The position numbers were made by a program, and so were the translations under genes. A stretch of 64,000 nt of DNA, taken from Candidatus Latescibacterota bacterium. Its GTDB lineage: Bacteria; Latescibacterota; UBA2968; UBA8231. The DNA lies in the NCBI GenBank assembly GCA_022826515.1, contig JAJDUT010000090.1, forward strand, positions 1 to 64,000, given 5' to 3'. Under the pieces are notes generated by a model. That model was given only the letters and a program-made list of their open reading frames with translations. It had not been told where the DNA came from and did no database searches. Below, piece after piece: positions 7,442-16,215 of this stretch; the first letter of the stretch is position 1, and every line of letters starts with the position of its first letter.

Positions 7442-10400
7442 GTGAAATGGAGACACCCCGTGAACACGACCATTGATCGCCCCAACAGGGACGCGCTCAA
7501 CAAGGCGTTGGACATCTACCGCGACGCCATGCGGCCCTTCATCATCCGCACTCTAAAGAAAGTTCGGGGCCAGCAGGTCGAAGATGTGATACGCAACTCG
7601 CTAAATGACCGACAGGCCGAGCAGTTTAGCCAGAATCTGAATAAGAATGGGCACGATGCAGAAGCCTCAATAGATATTGGCGACTTTCCTCTCCTCATCA
7701 GCAGAAAATGGAACGGGGTCTTCCAACAGCCGTTCGGAGACGAGAGGGGCGTCCAAAATGCGCTATGGATGATAAAGGAAGCACGAGATAAAGCGGCTCA
7801 TCCTAGCCCACAGGACATAGACCTTGAATTCGCCAGAACTCACCTGTTTCACATCGCTGATGTGCTAGGCAAGATCAATGTACCGACACAGAAGCAGGAC
7901 GTGGAAGCGATCCGGGATCAACTCGCCAGCCCTACTAGCCAAAGCGATACCCCCGCATCAGCACCTGTCAAGAGCCAGCCCGAAACGCCTGCATCCCGTT
8001 CGACCGGCGATCTCGCCCCTTGGCGGACGGTCATCCGTCCCAACCCTGATGTGGCCCGAGGCACCTTCCAAGAGGCCGAGTTTGCCGCCGATCTCCAACA
8101 GGTCCACGACGGACGCGCCGACGCAACTCAGTACGGCAATCCGGTCAGCTTCTTCAACCATACCTACATCACCCCGGGCATCCGCACTTTGCTAGTAAAC
8201 ACCTTGAAGCGGCTCAGTGGCAACGGGGGCGATCCGGTTATCCAGACCAAAACGGGCTTTGGCGGCGGCAAAACTCATAGCCTCATCGCGCTCTATCATC
8301 TAGTGAATAGTACCGACGCTTTGACTAATCCGAGCGGAAACGGCCAATCCAAACAGACCTACAACGAGATACGCGGCATCCTAGAAGAGGCCGGGTTGGC
8401 CCCAAGTATTGGCGTTCAGGCTCGCATCGCCGTGCTCGACGGCACGTATCTTTCGCCCACTGATGCAGACAAAACTCCAGACGGCGACCCGCTGAATACT
8501 CTGTGGGGTGCGATGGCGTACCAACTCGGTGGACAAGACGCCTACGACCTAGTCGGTCAAGCGGCGCGACAGGAAACCGCGCCCGGCGGCGCTCAACTCG
8601 ACCAGCTATTCGCACACGTCGGGCCGTGCGTCATCCTCATTGACGAACTTGTGGCGTATGTGCGCAATGCCGGAAACGCACAGGACAGCATCTTAACCTT
8701 TGTTCAGGCCCTCACTCAAGCAGTCCGTAGAAACAGCAGCACGGCCCTTGTAGTAACCTTGCCCGAAAGCAATGTCGAGGCGGGAAGCGAGGGCGGTATG
8801 GAGGCCCTCAACCGACTTGAGCACCTTCTAGGACGCATTGAGGCTGTGTGGGAACCCCTTGAGACTAACGAAGCGTTTGAGGTGGTGCGCCGCAGACTGT
8901 TCGGAAATGACATAGACGAGGCCGAAAGGGATCGCACCTGCGAAGCCTTCGCAGCTATGTACAGTAGGGCGAGGAACGAGTACCCCCGCGAGGCCGGCGA
9001 GCAGCACTACCTTGAGCGGCTGCGAGCCTGCTACCCCATCCACCCGGAGATTTTCGACCGCCTCTATTTGGATTGGTCTTCTATTACCCAGTTCCAGCGC
9101 ACACGCGGCGTCCTGCGGATGATGGCCAACTGCGTCAGTCGCCTCTATTTGGACAATGATCACTCCCCGCTGATCATGCCGGCCAATCTGACCTTGAGTG
9201 ATACGGCACTGGCTAACGAATTTGTCAGACTGCTTGGTAGCCAATGGGGGCCAGTCCTGTCAGAGGTAGATAGTAATAACTCCAGAGCCGACAACATTGA
9301 TCGGGCATCCCAGCGATTCGGCGATGTCGGTGGTGCCGCTCGGCGCATAGCCCGCACGATATTCCTCGGCAGCTCCGGCAGCGGTGCCGTCAAGGGCATT
9401 GATTCCCGTCAGATCCGCCTCGGAGTGGTCCAGCCTAAACACGGTGTCGCGGTGTACAACGATGCTCTCGGCCAAATTAGCGGCGATCTCTACTACCTTT
9501 ATAGTAATGAGGGACGGTATTACTTCCACGCCGAAGAAAACCTCAACAAGGTCGCCACGGATCGCGCCGCTGCCCTAAGCGGAAGAGACATTAACGATCA
9601 CATCGTCGCGCAGTTGCAAGAGGCAGGCGGACGACGACCAGACGTTATCGTCTGCCCAGCTAACTCCGGGGATGTGCCCGACGCGGATGTGGTGCGCCTC
9701 GTGCTTTTGCTCCCTGATATGTCACTGCCGAGTCGAGCCAGCGAGAAAGACGACGCTGAGCCAGAAGTGCAGCGGATACTACAGTACTGCGGCGACAACC
9801 CCCGTGTCCGCAGGAATACCCTGCTCTTTCTGGCGGCGAGAAAAGACGAGATTCGCGATCTGAACAACAGGGTCAAGACTTTCCTTGCTTGGCATTCTAT
9901 CGTCAACGGCGAGCGCCGGATCGAAAACCTCTCAGGCGACCGTCTTAAACAGGCTCAGAGCAGTCTCAGAGCAGCAGAAGCAGAGGTGCGAACTGCCTTA
10001 GTCAGAGCCTATCGCTGGGTTATAGCTCCGGTTCAAGACGATCCGCAGAAGACTGAATACCGCTTGATCGTCTCTCAGATTGACGCCACGGATGGTGAGA
10101 TCATCAACAATGCCTTCGACAAGTTCATCGGAGACGAGGCCCTCGTAGAGAACATAAGCCCTTCGGCGCTAGCTACCATGTTGAAGCAGTACGTATGGAA
10201 TAATCCTAATCACCAAGACCACATTAGCATAGATGTCTTGTGGGATATGATGACCAGCTATATGTACATGCACCGTCTCCGCAGTAGAGCTGTCCTGCAA
10301 CATTGTATCGAACAAGGTGTGTCCGACGGTGCTTTCGGCTACGCCGAGTCCTATTATGGGGAGCAGTACGAGGGGATGCGCTTCCGCGAACAGATCGGTA

Positions 10401-10804
10401 GCTTGTCGTTCAATGCGGGCGAGCCCAGCGCAACGTTGCTGGTCAATCCCGAGATGGCGTCACTCGTACTGGAAGAAAGACCGCTGGAGAAGGAACAGTC
10501 AGCACAAGAGCCACCCCCTAGTACTCCTACCGACGGCTCTCAATCACCCCAGCCTGCGTCTCCCTCAACGCCGCATGGTCCCAATCGCATCGTCGCAAGC
10601 AAGACGACTGAGAATGACGTATCGCTGGACGACATCAACCAGTTACGTGAGGAGATAATCCGCACCCTACGCGATGGCGGCGGCACAATAACCGTTACCA
10701 TCACCATCACGGCGGACAAGGCCGATGGCTTCTCCGAGAGTACGGCCCGCGCCGTGCGTGAGAATAGTGTACAGCTTGGAATGGACTTCAAGGGGCTTGA
10801 CTAG
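7442..10804 (+). CDS. DUF499 ATPase with N-terminal Swt1/HEPN-like domain
   Basis: A protein of 1120 residues if the GTG at 7442 is used; a GTG at 7460 (MNTTIDRP) is equally possible. Residues 1-145 resemble the HEPN-like domain seen at the N-terminus of DUF499 proteins. Arg115-x4-His120 in EARDKAAHP fits the HEPN RNase signature. A Pro/Ser-rich linker (about 160-195) follows, then the DUF499 ATPase with Walker A TGFGGGKTHS (271-280) and Walker B CVILIDELVAYVRN (about 396-409). A second P/S/Q-rich linker precedes a short C-terminal domain. DUF499 proteins are repeatedly found beside DUF1156 methylases in predicted anti-phage islands, as here. The family suggests an energy-driven component of a modification or restriction-like complex. 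The split between nuclease and ATPase roles is inference. Confidence 0.88.
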   Translation: MKWRHPVNTTIDRPNRDALNKALDIYRDAMRPFIIRTLKKVRGQQVEDVIRNSLNDRQAEQFSQNLNKNGHDAEASIDIGDFPLLISRKWNGVFQQPFGDERGVQNALWMIKEARDKAAHPSPQDIDLEFARTHLFHIADVLGKINVPTQKQDVEAIRDQLASPTSQSDTPASAPVKSQPETPASRSTGDLAPWRTVIRPNPDVARGTFQEAEFAADLQQVHDGRADATQYGNPVSFFNHTYITPGIRTLLVNTLKRLSGNGGDPVIQTKTGFGGGKTHSLIALYHLVNSTDALTNPSGNGQSKQTYNEIRGILEEAGLAPSIGVQARIAVLDGTYLSPTDADKTPDGDPLNTLWGAMAYQLGGQDAYDLVGQAARQETAPGGAQLDQLFAHVGPCVILIDELVAYVRNAGNAQDSILTFVQALTQAVRRNSSTALVVTLPESNVEAGSEGGMEALNRLEHLLGRIEAVWEPLETNEAFEVVRRRLFGNDIDEAERDRTCEAFAAMYSRARNEYPREAGEQHYLERLRACYPIHPEIFDRLYLDWSSITQFQRTRGVLRMMANCVSRLYLDNDHSPLIMPANLTLSDTALANEFVRLLGSQWGPVLSEVDSNNSRADNIDRASQRFGDVGGAARRIARTIFLGSSGSGAVKGIDSRQIRLGVVQPKHGVAVYNDALGQISGDLYYLYSNEGRYYFHAEENLNKVATDRAAALSGRDINDHIVAQLQEAGGRRPDVIVCPANSGDVPDADVVRLVLLLPDMSLPSRASEKDDAEPEVQRILQYCGDNPRVRRNTLLFLAARKDEIRDLNNRVKTFLAWHSIVNGERRIENLSGDRLKQAQSSLRAAEAEVRTALVRAYRWVIAPVQDDPQKTEYRLIVSQIDATDGEIINNAFDKFIGDEALVENISPSALATMLKQYVWNNPNHQDHISIDVLWDMMTSYMYMHRLRSRAVLQHCIEQGVSDGAFGYAESYYGEQYEGMRFREQIGSLSFNAGEPSATLLVNPEMASLVLEERPLEKEQSAQEPPPSTPTDGSQSPQPASPSTPHGPNRIVASKTTENDVSLDDINQLREEIIRTLRDGGGTITVTITITADKADGFSESTARAVRENSVQLGMDFKGLD

Positions 10805-10830
10805 CAGATCGTACCAATGAGATTGATTCT

Positions 10831-11739
10831 ATGAGGTACTATTTAACTCGTGCGACATTCGGAGCGACCGATCTTGAAATCGATGAGAACGAATACGAGG
10901 ACTACAAGGAGTCAAGTAAGGTGCTATCGAGCTGCCTGTCCCTTGAGAAGAGCTATGAGATTCTGATCTCAAACTACATCGATCTGGAAAATGAGCAGCT
11001 AGCGTGGGCAACACTTGGCATGGTACGGAACGTTTCAGACGATGATTTTTTTAACGCAACACTCTTGTTAGATCGGCGAATGGCGAATTTTTTGGCAACA
11101 GCCCGTCTGCATATTGATCATCTTCAGAAGCGAGGGGGAGACTGCATGAAAGGCCGGTCCATTGAAGAAGTGAAGACCGTCATTAAGTCGTTCTGTGATG
11201 CTGAAAAAGCTGCCAAACCGGAGTATAAATTCATGTGGGATCTCCGAAATGAGGTGCTCCACGCGAACTTGGCAACTCACTGGTTCAGTTTCTTTACACG
11301 TCGGATGAACTCATTTGATGATCCAATCCCAAAGTTTGAATTCTCCTTAAACTTCGGATCGTTAAAATCGTCATTAGCTACTGGTTTTAAACAGGGGGAA
11401 CTCGATGCCATCTCAAGTGACGACCAAGTCGAGTTGATGTCGATTACTAGGGTCTATATGGAATCCCTCAGTACCATTCAAGTAAAGTTTAGGGAGTACG
11501 TAGCAGAGTCGGTTAATCAAGCGCGTAGCAGAATGGAGGAGGCTTTCTGTCGATACAGAGAAGTATGTGAAGATAACCTGACCTACCTAGAGCTTTGGAA
11601 AATCAACGGCTCGGATAAGATCGCTGAGGAGTCAGCCTTTTCCTTGTTCCATGATGACCAGCGCATTCAGTTACAAGATAAGAACCATGAGCTCGTCAAC
11701 TTGCGTAACAGCCATGTAACTGGAAAACAGGCCGGGTGA
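10831..11739 (+). CDS. Unknown protein with HEPN-like R-N-x3-H motif
   Basis: No family is recognised for this 302-residue, mainly helical protein. Around residues 135-150 it contains MWDLRNEVLHANLATHW. R139-N140-x3-H144 matches the R-(polar)-x(3-5)-H signature of HEPN ribonucleases, and it lies in a helix-rich context as expected. It starts 26 nt after the DUF499 gene and overlaps the next small ORF by four bases (GTGA), so it belongs to the same transcription unit. The Arg/Asn/His trio suggests an RNase or RNA-binding role, but other helical folds can show this pattern by chance. Confidence 0.7.
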   Translation: MRYYLTRATFGATDLEIDENEYEDYKESSKVLSSCLSLEKSYEILISNYIDLENEQLAWATLGMVRNVSDDDFFNATLLLDRRMANFLATARLHIDHLQKRGGDCMKGRSIEEVKTVIKSFCDAEKAAKPEYKFMWDLRNEVLHANLATHWFSFFTRRMNSFDDPIPKFEFSLNFGSLKSSLATGFKQGELDAISSDDQVELMSITRVYMESLSTIQVKFREYVAESVNQARSRMEEAFCRYREVCEDNLTYLELWKINGSDKIAEESAFSLFHDDQRIQLQDKNHELVNLRNSHVTGKQAG

Positions 11740-11972
11740 CCAAGGTAATGACCAAATCCTCAACAAATCCTCAAGGTTCTAACCGTGTGCAAGAACGTGA
11801 CGCCATGTTGAAGGAGGCACTAGCTCAACCAAGGGTCCGTGAAATTATGCGGGTTTACCAAAACTACCAGAAGGCAGATAAGGGGCTTGATCCGTACCGT
11901 CTGGCGACTAAACGTCCAGAAAAATCGCTAACAACTGACCGTGCTAACTTACAATGCGTAAAAAGCGTCTAA
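11736..11972 (+). CDS. Small uncharacterised protein in the DUF499-DUF1156 operon
   Basis: This short gene (78 codons from GTG at 11736, or 74 from ATG at 11748) overlaps the preceding stop codon as GTGA, a translational-coupling arrangement. The product is charged and rich in Gln, Arg and Lys, and probably helical in its middle (ERDAMLKEALAQPRVREIMR). No family is recognised. The coupling and lack of intergenic space argue that it is real; size and the uncertain start keep confidence moderate. Confidence 0.55.
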   Translation: MTKVMTKSSTNPQGSNRVQERDAMLKEALAQPRVREIMRVYQNYQKADKGLDPYRLATKRPEKSLTTDRANLQCVKSV

Positions 11973-11986
11973 GAAAGGCTTTATTA

Positions 11987-12094
11987 ATGGCAAAGACAAT
12001 GGTCGAAATTCCCGACCACAAAATGGCAAAGTTGGAAGCCTACAAAGACCGTTTAGGCGATCTATTGTTGCAAGTTCAAGAAGAACTGGCGTGA
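11987..12094 (+). CDS. 35-residue micro-ORF before the DUF1156 methylase
   Basis: The ORF runs ATG 11987 to TGA 12092-12094, preceded by GAAAGG at a workable distance. The product, MAKTMVEIPDHKMAKLEAYK and 15 more residues ending QEELA, is a single amphipathic, probably helical or coiled-coil peptide. It fills nearly all of the gap between its neighbours on the same strand. It could be a small subunit or regulatory peptide. No homologue is recalled. Confidence 0.5.
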   Translation: MAKTMVEIPDHKMAKLEAYKDRLGDLLLQVQEELA

Positions 12095-12121
12095 AGGCCT
12101 ACTGTAATTCTGATCTCTGAT

Positions 12122-14947
12122 ATGACTACCCCAATCCCATATCGCCGCAAACTCATTGAGGTTGACCTGCCCCTCGACGACATCAATCGCGAGTCTGCCC
12201 GCGAGAAGTCCATCCGGCACGGCCATCCTTCGACTCTGCATCTGTGGTGGGCACGTCGTCCGCTGGCGGCTTGCCGCGCCGTCATTTTCGCCAGTATGGT
12301 GGACGATCCGGCAGACTGTCCCGATGAGTTCCCCACTGATGCGGCTCGACGAGAGGAGCGCGAGCGGCTCCACGACATCATTCGGCGACTTGTCAAATGG
12401 GAGAACACCAACGAAAGGGAAACCGTAGGCAGAGAACTCTTGGCGGAAGCGCGATACGAAATTGCTTGCTCCGTGGCGCGTACACGCGGCGAAACTGCGC
12501 CTACCGATCCGGCGGAATTACTGCGCTATCTCAACGACAATGTCCGGCCAGTTTACGATCCCTTCGCCGGCGGCGGCTCCATACCCCTCGAAGCGCAACG
12601 GCTTGGGCTGCGAGCGGTCGCCTCTGATCTTAACCCGGTGGCTGTGCTCATTAACAAGGCATTGATCGAACTGCCACCCAAATTCAAAAGCCGCCCGCCC
12701 GTCAACCCCGATGCCGACCGCATGGCAATGACCGTAGGTGTGGGCGAAAAGGCGCGGCGTCTTCCTTGGCGCGGCGCTGCGGGCCTAGCCAACGACATCC
12801 GCTATTACGGCCGTTGGATACGCGAGGAGTCGGTTAAGCGGATCGGCCATCTCTATCCGCAGGTGAAACTAGCCGACGAAACGAACGCTACCGTAATCGC
12901 GTGGCTTTGGGCACGCACCATTCCCTGCCCCAACCCCGCATGTGGCATCGCAATGCCACTAATGGCCACATTCCAATTATCCAAAAAGAAAGGCAATGAA
13001 CACTGGATCAAGCCCGTCATTGACCGCGACAAAAATAGCATCTCCTTTGTGGTACAGAACCACAACGCCGGTGTCCCCGAAAGCGGCACAGTGAACAGAA
13101 ACGGCGCAACCTGTCTTGGCTGCGGCGGCGCGGTAAAACTTCCCTATGTGCGTGAGCAAGGACGAGCAGGAAACATGGGAGAGCAAATGACGGCCATTGT
13201 CGCCGAGGGGAACCGCAAGCGACTATTCCTGTCTCCCACCGAAGAGCATACCCAAGCCGCTTTGAATGCCAACTCTGCTTGGCGTCCTAATGGAAGTTTG
13301 CCTGAGCGAGCACTGAGCATTAGGGCACAGATTTACGGGTTTACGGAGTGGCACAAACTTTTTACTGAACGCCAGCTAACCGCGCTGACGACCTTTAGCG
13401 ACTTGCTGCCGGAAGTTCGCAGTTCGGCTCTGGAACATGGAGCGTCAGCGGAATATGCTGACGCTATTTGTACGTATCTTGCACTTGCTGTTGGCAGGAC
13501 AGCCGAAAGTGGTTGCAGCTTTGCTAGATGGCATAATTCCCGTGATATTGTCACCGGGGTTTTCGGAAGACAGGGAATTGGGATGGTTTGGGATTTTGCT
13601 GAAGGTAATCGTTTCTGCAATTCATCGGGTAACTGGTTGGGACAAGTTGAATGGATAGCTAAGGTTATTGAGAGTCTTCCTGTTGATGTGAATGTAGGGG
13701 AAGTACACCAAGCGGACGCCTCCACGACGGTCCATGCTAAGAACAGGCCTATCATCGTCACCGATCCTCCCTACTACGATAACATACACTATGCTGATTC
13801 ATCAGACTTTTTCTATGTCTGGCTGCGCCCATTGCTTCGTGACACCTATCCTGACTTGTTTGCTGGCATACTGACTCCCAAAAACGAGGAAATGGTTGCC
13901 AACCGATTCCGTTTTGAAAATTACAGTCAACAATTTGAGGCCCAGCTAAGCAAGACGCTGCGGTTAATACGGGAACGCTGCTCGGCTGAGTTCCCATCGT
14001 CCATCTTCTATGCCTACAAGCAGCAGGAGGAAAAACGTGGAGGCAGAGCCTCCACCGGCTGGGAAACCATGCTATCCGCCGTTGTCTCGGCTGGCTTTCA
14101 AATAATTGGTACTTGGCCGGTGCGAACTGAGATGACCGTGAGGGCAAACGCTAGGGGCACCAACGCCCTTGCTTCCTCCGTCGTCCTCGTCTGTCGTCCG
14201 CGCCTCAAGGATGCACCCATTGCCACGCGCCGCCAATTCCTTGATGCGCTGGAGAAAGAACTGCCCGAGGCCCTCGACCAACTCACCCGCGAAGGTCACA
14301 TCGCTCCGACTGATCTAGCGCAAGCCGCCATCGGGCCGGGGATGCAGATTTACTCGCGCTACAGCCGCGTAGAGACCATAAGCGGAGAGCCGGTGCCGGT
14401 CCGCGAGGCCCTAGCGGCCATTAACCGCGCCATCGCCGATTACGACGAGCGGCAGGAAGGCGATTTGGACGCAGAGAGCCGCTTCTGCCTCGACTGGCTG
14501 AAACAGCACGGCTATAAGATAGGCCTGTACGACAAGGCCGAGACGCTGGCCCGCGCCAAAAATGTAGCCATCGGCAAATTGCAAAATCTGGACCGTCTGC
14601 TCATCGCTGAAGGGGGTGTTGTGCAGCTTTTGTCTATAGACGAATACAGCGACGATCGCCCATTGTCCCTCGGTAACATGGCGGCGTGGGAAGGCTGCTT
14701 CCGCATAGCTTATCACCTAAATCGCGAGGATGGCGACGGCATCCCCGGGGCGGCACGTGTTGCACAGTCCATGGACGGCCACGTTGATGCAGTCGAGCGA
14801 TTAGCGCGCATCCTCTACAATCACTACGACCGAAAGGGAGATTCACAAAACGCGCTTGTCTTCAATAATCTCGTCACCGCGTGGCAAGACATCCTTTCTG
14901 CCCTTTCAAGGACGAAAGAAGATGAACAAGGCCAGCTATTCCGATAA
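12122..14947 (+). CDS. DUF1156 adenine-specific DNA methyltransferase
   Basis: The 941-residue protein begins with the DUF1156 signature (KLIEVDLPLDDINRESAREK, then HPSTLHLWWARRPLAACRA). It has SAM-binding motif I YDPFAGGGSIPLEAQRLGL (about 145-163) and catalytic motif IV DPPY at 548-551 (TDPPYYDNIHYADSSDFF). This order and the DPPY tetrad identify an N6-adenine (amino) methylase. Cys pairs at 269/274 and 331/334 look like a four-cysteine zinc ribbon inserted between the motifs. The C-terminal 300 residues are helical and may provide target recognition or partner contacts. DUF1156 enzymes associate with DUF499 ATPases in predicted defence loci. Here they share one strand and apparent operon, so a self-modification function is likely. 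Confidence 0.92.
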   Translation: MTTPIPYRRKLIEVDLPLDDINRESAREKSIRHGHPSTLHLWWARRPLAACRAVIFASMVDDPADCPDEFPTDAARREERERLHDIIRRLVKWENTNERETVGRELLAEARYEIACSVARTRGETAPTDPAELLRYLNDNVRPVYDPFAGGGSIPLEAQRLGLRAVASDLNPVAVLINKALIELPPKFKSRPPVNPDADRMAMTVGVGEKARRLPWRGAAGLANDIRYYGRWIREESVKRIGHLYPQVKLADETNATVIAWLWARTIPCPNPACGIAMPLMATFQLSKKKGNEHWIKPVIDRDKNSISFVVQNHNAGVPESGTVNRNGATCLGCGGAVKLPYVREQGRAGNMGEQMTAIVAEGNRKRLFLSPTEEHTQAALNANSAWRPNGSLPERALSIRAQIYGFTEWHKLFTERQLTALTTFSDLLPEVRSSALEHGASAEYADAICTYLALAVGRTAESGCSFARWHNSRDIVTGVFGRQGIGMVWDFAEGNRFCNSSGNWLGQVEWIAKVIESLPVDVNVGEVHQADASTTVHAKNRPIIVTDPPYYDNIHYADSSDFFYVWLRPLLRDTYPDLFAGILTPKNEEMVANRFRFENYSQQFEAQLSKTLRLIRERCSAEFPSSIFYAYKQQEEKRGGRASTGWETMLSAVVSAGFQIIGTWPVRTEMTVRANARGTNALASSVVLVCRPRLKDAPIATRRQFLDALEKELPEALDQLTREGHIAPTDLAQAAIGPGMQIYSRYSRVETISGEPVPVREALAAINRAIADYDERQEGDLDAESRFCLDWLKQHGYKIGLYDKAETLARAKNVAIGKLQNLDRLLIAEGGVVQLLSIDEYSDDRPLSLGNMAAWEGCFRIAYHLNREDGDGIPGAARVAQSMDGHVDAVERLARILYNHYDRKGDSQNALVFNNLVTAWQDILSALSRTKEDEQGQLFR

Positions 14948-15296
14948 CCTGTTTGCCAAGAAGTACCAATTAGAAAACAACCTGTGCCCATTCAACCGGG
15001 AGGAGGTACAAAAGCTACCGAAGGATCGTTATGGCCTATATGCTCTATGGCTACCCGATGAGATAGAAAGTGCCCACGAACGGCTCTACATTGGTAGGTC
15101 CACAACCTGCGTCCGCCGACGCTTACTGGAACACTTGGCGAACGAGGCTAATCCCGAACTGCGACGCCAACTCCGCATGTTCCCCGACCTAGTAGAGTTC
15201 TCGGTAACATTCACCGAAAATGAAGAAGAAACCCGCGAGTTGGAGGCCACTATCATTCGAGCTTGGCAACCCGAAACCAACCGAAATCTGCTGTAA
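14922..15296 (+). CDS. GIY-YIG-like nuclease domain protein
   Basis: The 124-residue protein starts at ATG 14922, inside the end of the methylase gene (26-nt overlap). An upstream in-frame start would overlap far more. GLY at 38-40 and YIG at 56-58, followed by Arg59 and a basic helix (CVRRRLLEHL), match the GIY-YIG nuclease core. Glu106/Glu108 in ETRELEATIIRAW could be the metal-binding acid, and ETNRNLL ends the protein. The domain is small and single, like stand-alone GIY-YIG proteins in restriction or repair loci. Its coupling to the methylase suggests the cleavage or quality-control partner of module A. A degraded relative of its 3' end occurs at 20607-20660. Confidence 0.78.
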   Translation: MNKASYSDNLFAKKYQLENNLCPFNREEVQKLPKDRYGLYALWLPDEIESAHERLYIGRSTTCVRRRLLEHLANEANPELRRQLRMFPDLVEFSVTFTENEEETRELEATIIRAWQPETNRNLL

Positions 15297-15320
15297 CAGG
15301 TATTTCGTCGCAGAACGGTC

Positions 15321-15818
15321 ATGAATAACAAACGGCGCTTACTCATCCTATCGTGTTCACAACGCAAACGTGCTTCTCACGAGCCGTTACCTGCGATTGA
15401 TCGCTACAATGGTCCGCTATTTTTTGTTTTACGTCGTTTCCTCCGTGAATGTCCGCGTCAGGCAAGGCTGCTTGATGTGTACATCTTATCTGCGGCCTAT
15501 GGGCTTATTCCAATGAACTTTCCAACCACATTATATGAACGAAAGATGAGCATATCGCGTACCATTGAACTGCAATCCCAAATAACTACAGTATTTTCAA
15601 GCATCCGACTTGACAATTACATCTCAATATGTTTTGTACTCGGAAGGACCTACCTGAAGGCTTTTGAGGGGTTGCAAGATCGGGTGCCAGCCGATACAGG
15701 CTCAATTGTTGCTTACGGTCCGATGGGCAAAAGACAGACGCAACTCAAAAAATGGCTGTGGAGAGAAGGTTCCTCCACTCTTACTGAAAGGAATCTTGAT
15801 GAAGTTGGAAATTATTGA
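15321..15818 (+). CDS. DUF6884-like protein
   Basis: The 165-residue protein has the pattern LLILSCSQRKRASHEPLPAI, then DRYNGPLFFVLRRFLRE, LDVYILSAAYGLIP and FVLGRTYLKAFEG. This is the DUF6884 style (Ser-Cys-Ser/Gln-x-K-R near the N-terminus, Ser-Ala-x-Tyr-Gly-Leu in the middle), distantly reminiscent of the YaaA/DUF328 group. Its biochemical role is not established. It begins 24 nt after the GIY-YIG stop and opens the AT-richer module B, which ends with a DpdA-like transglycosylase. A role alongside DNA 7-deazaguanine chemistry is speculative. Confidence 0.65.
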   Translation: MNNKRRLLILSCSQRKRASHEPLPAIDRYNGPLFFVLRRFLRECPRQARLLDVYILSAAYGLIPMNFPTTLYERKMSISRTIELQSQITTVFSSIRLDNYISICFVLGRTYLKAFEGLQDRVPADTGSIVAYGPMGKRQTQLKKWLWREGSSTLTERNLDEVGNY

Positions 15819-16215
15819 ATGCTCGACATGTGAGAAGATAGAGACCTACTCTGTGCAAGATTTCTCCATGCTTGACTTTCAGGAATGGAAGGAGCAAGAC
15901 GAGAGCGAAGTTACGATTAACTTGGCTGATTTTTCAGATACAGTGGCTGCTCTAAATTCAGAGGATTCTGCAACTCAAGAACCTGTCTCGGATTCAAGAA
16001 AGGTTGATTTTTATTTGCCAACTCCGTTGATAAAGAAGGCTTTTGATCAACTCACAAAATTGCAAATGGACACGGAAGAAGTCGCTGATCAATTTGCGGA
16101 TCGGTTTTCTACGCCGGAGTTGAAATCAAGCACTGTTCTATCCGCTATAGCAACAGAAATCTTGCAGACCTATCACCCGTATTCTGAATACAAAGTGAGA
16201 ATTTCTGATGGATAG
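15799..16215 (+). CDS. Uncharacterised acidic protein of module B
   Basis: The protein is 138 residues from ATG 15799, which has AAAGGAA upstream and lies inside the end of the previous gene. A longer upstream reading would overlap that gene by more than 150 nt and is rejected. The product is acidic, with CSTCEK near the start (a possible half zinc site) and two helical segments toward the C-terminus. No family is recognised. It overlaps the PIN-like gene by eight bases, so it is co-translated and may be a partner or antitoxin-like inhibitor of that protein. Confidence 0.55.
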   Translation: MKLEIIECSTCEKIETYSVQDFSMLDFQEWKEQDESEVTINLADFSDTVAALNSEDSATQEPVSDSRKVDFYLPTPLIKKAFDQLTKLQMDTEEVADQFADRFSTPELKSSTVLSAIATEILQTYHPYSEYKVRISDG

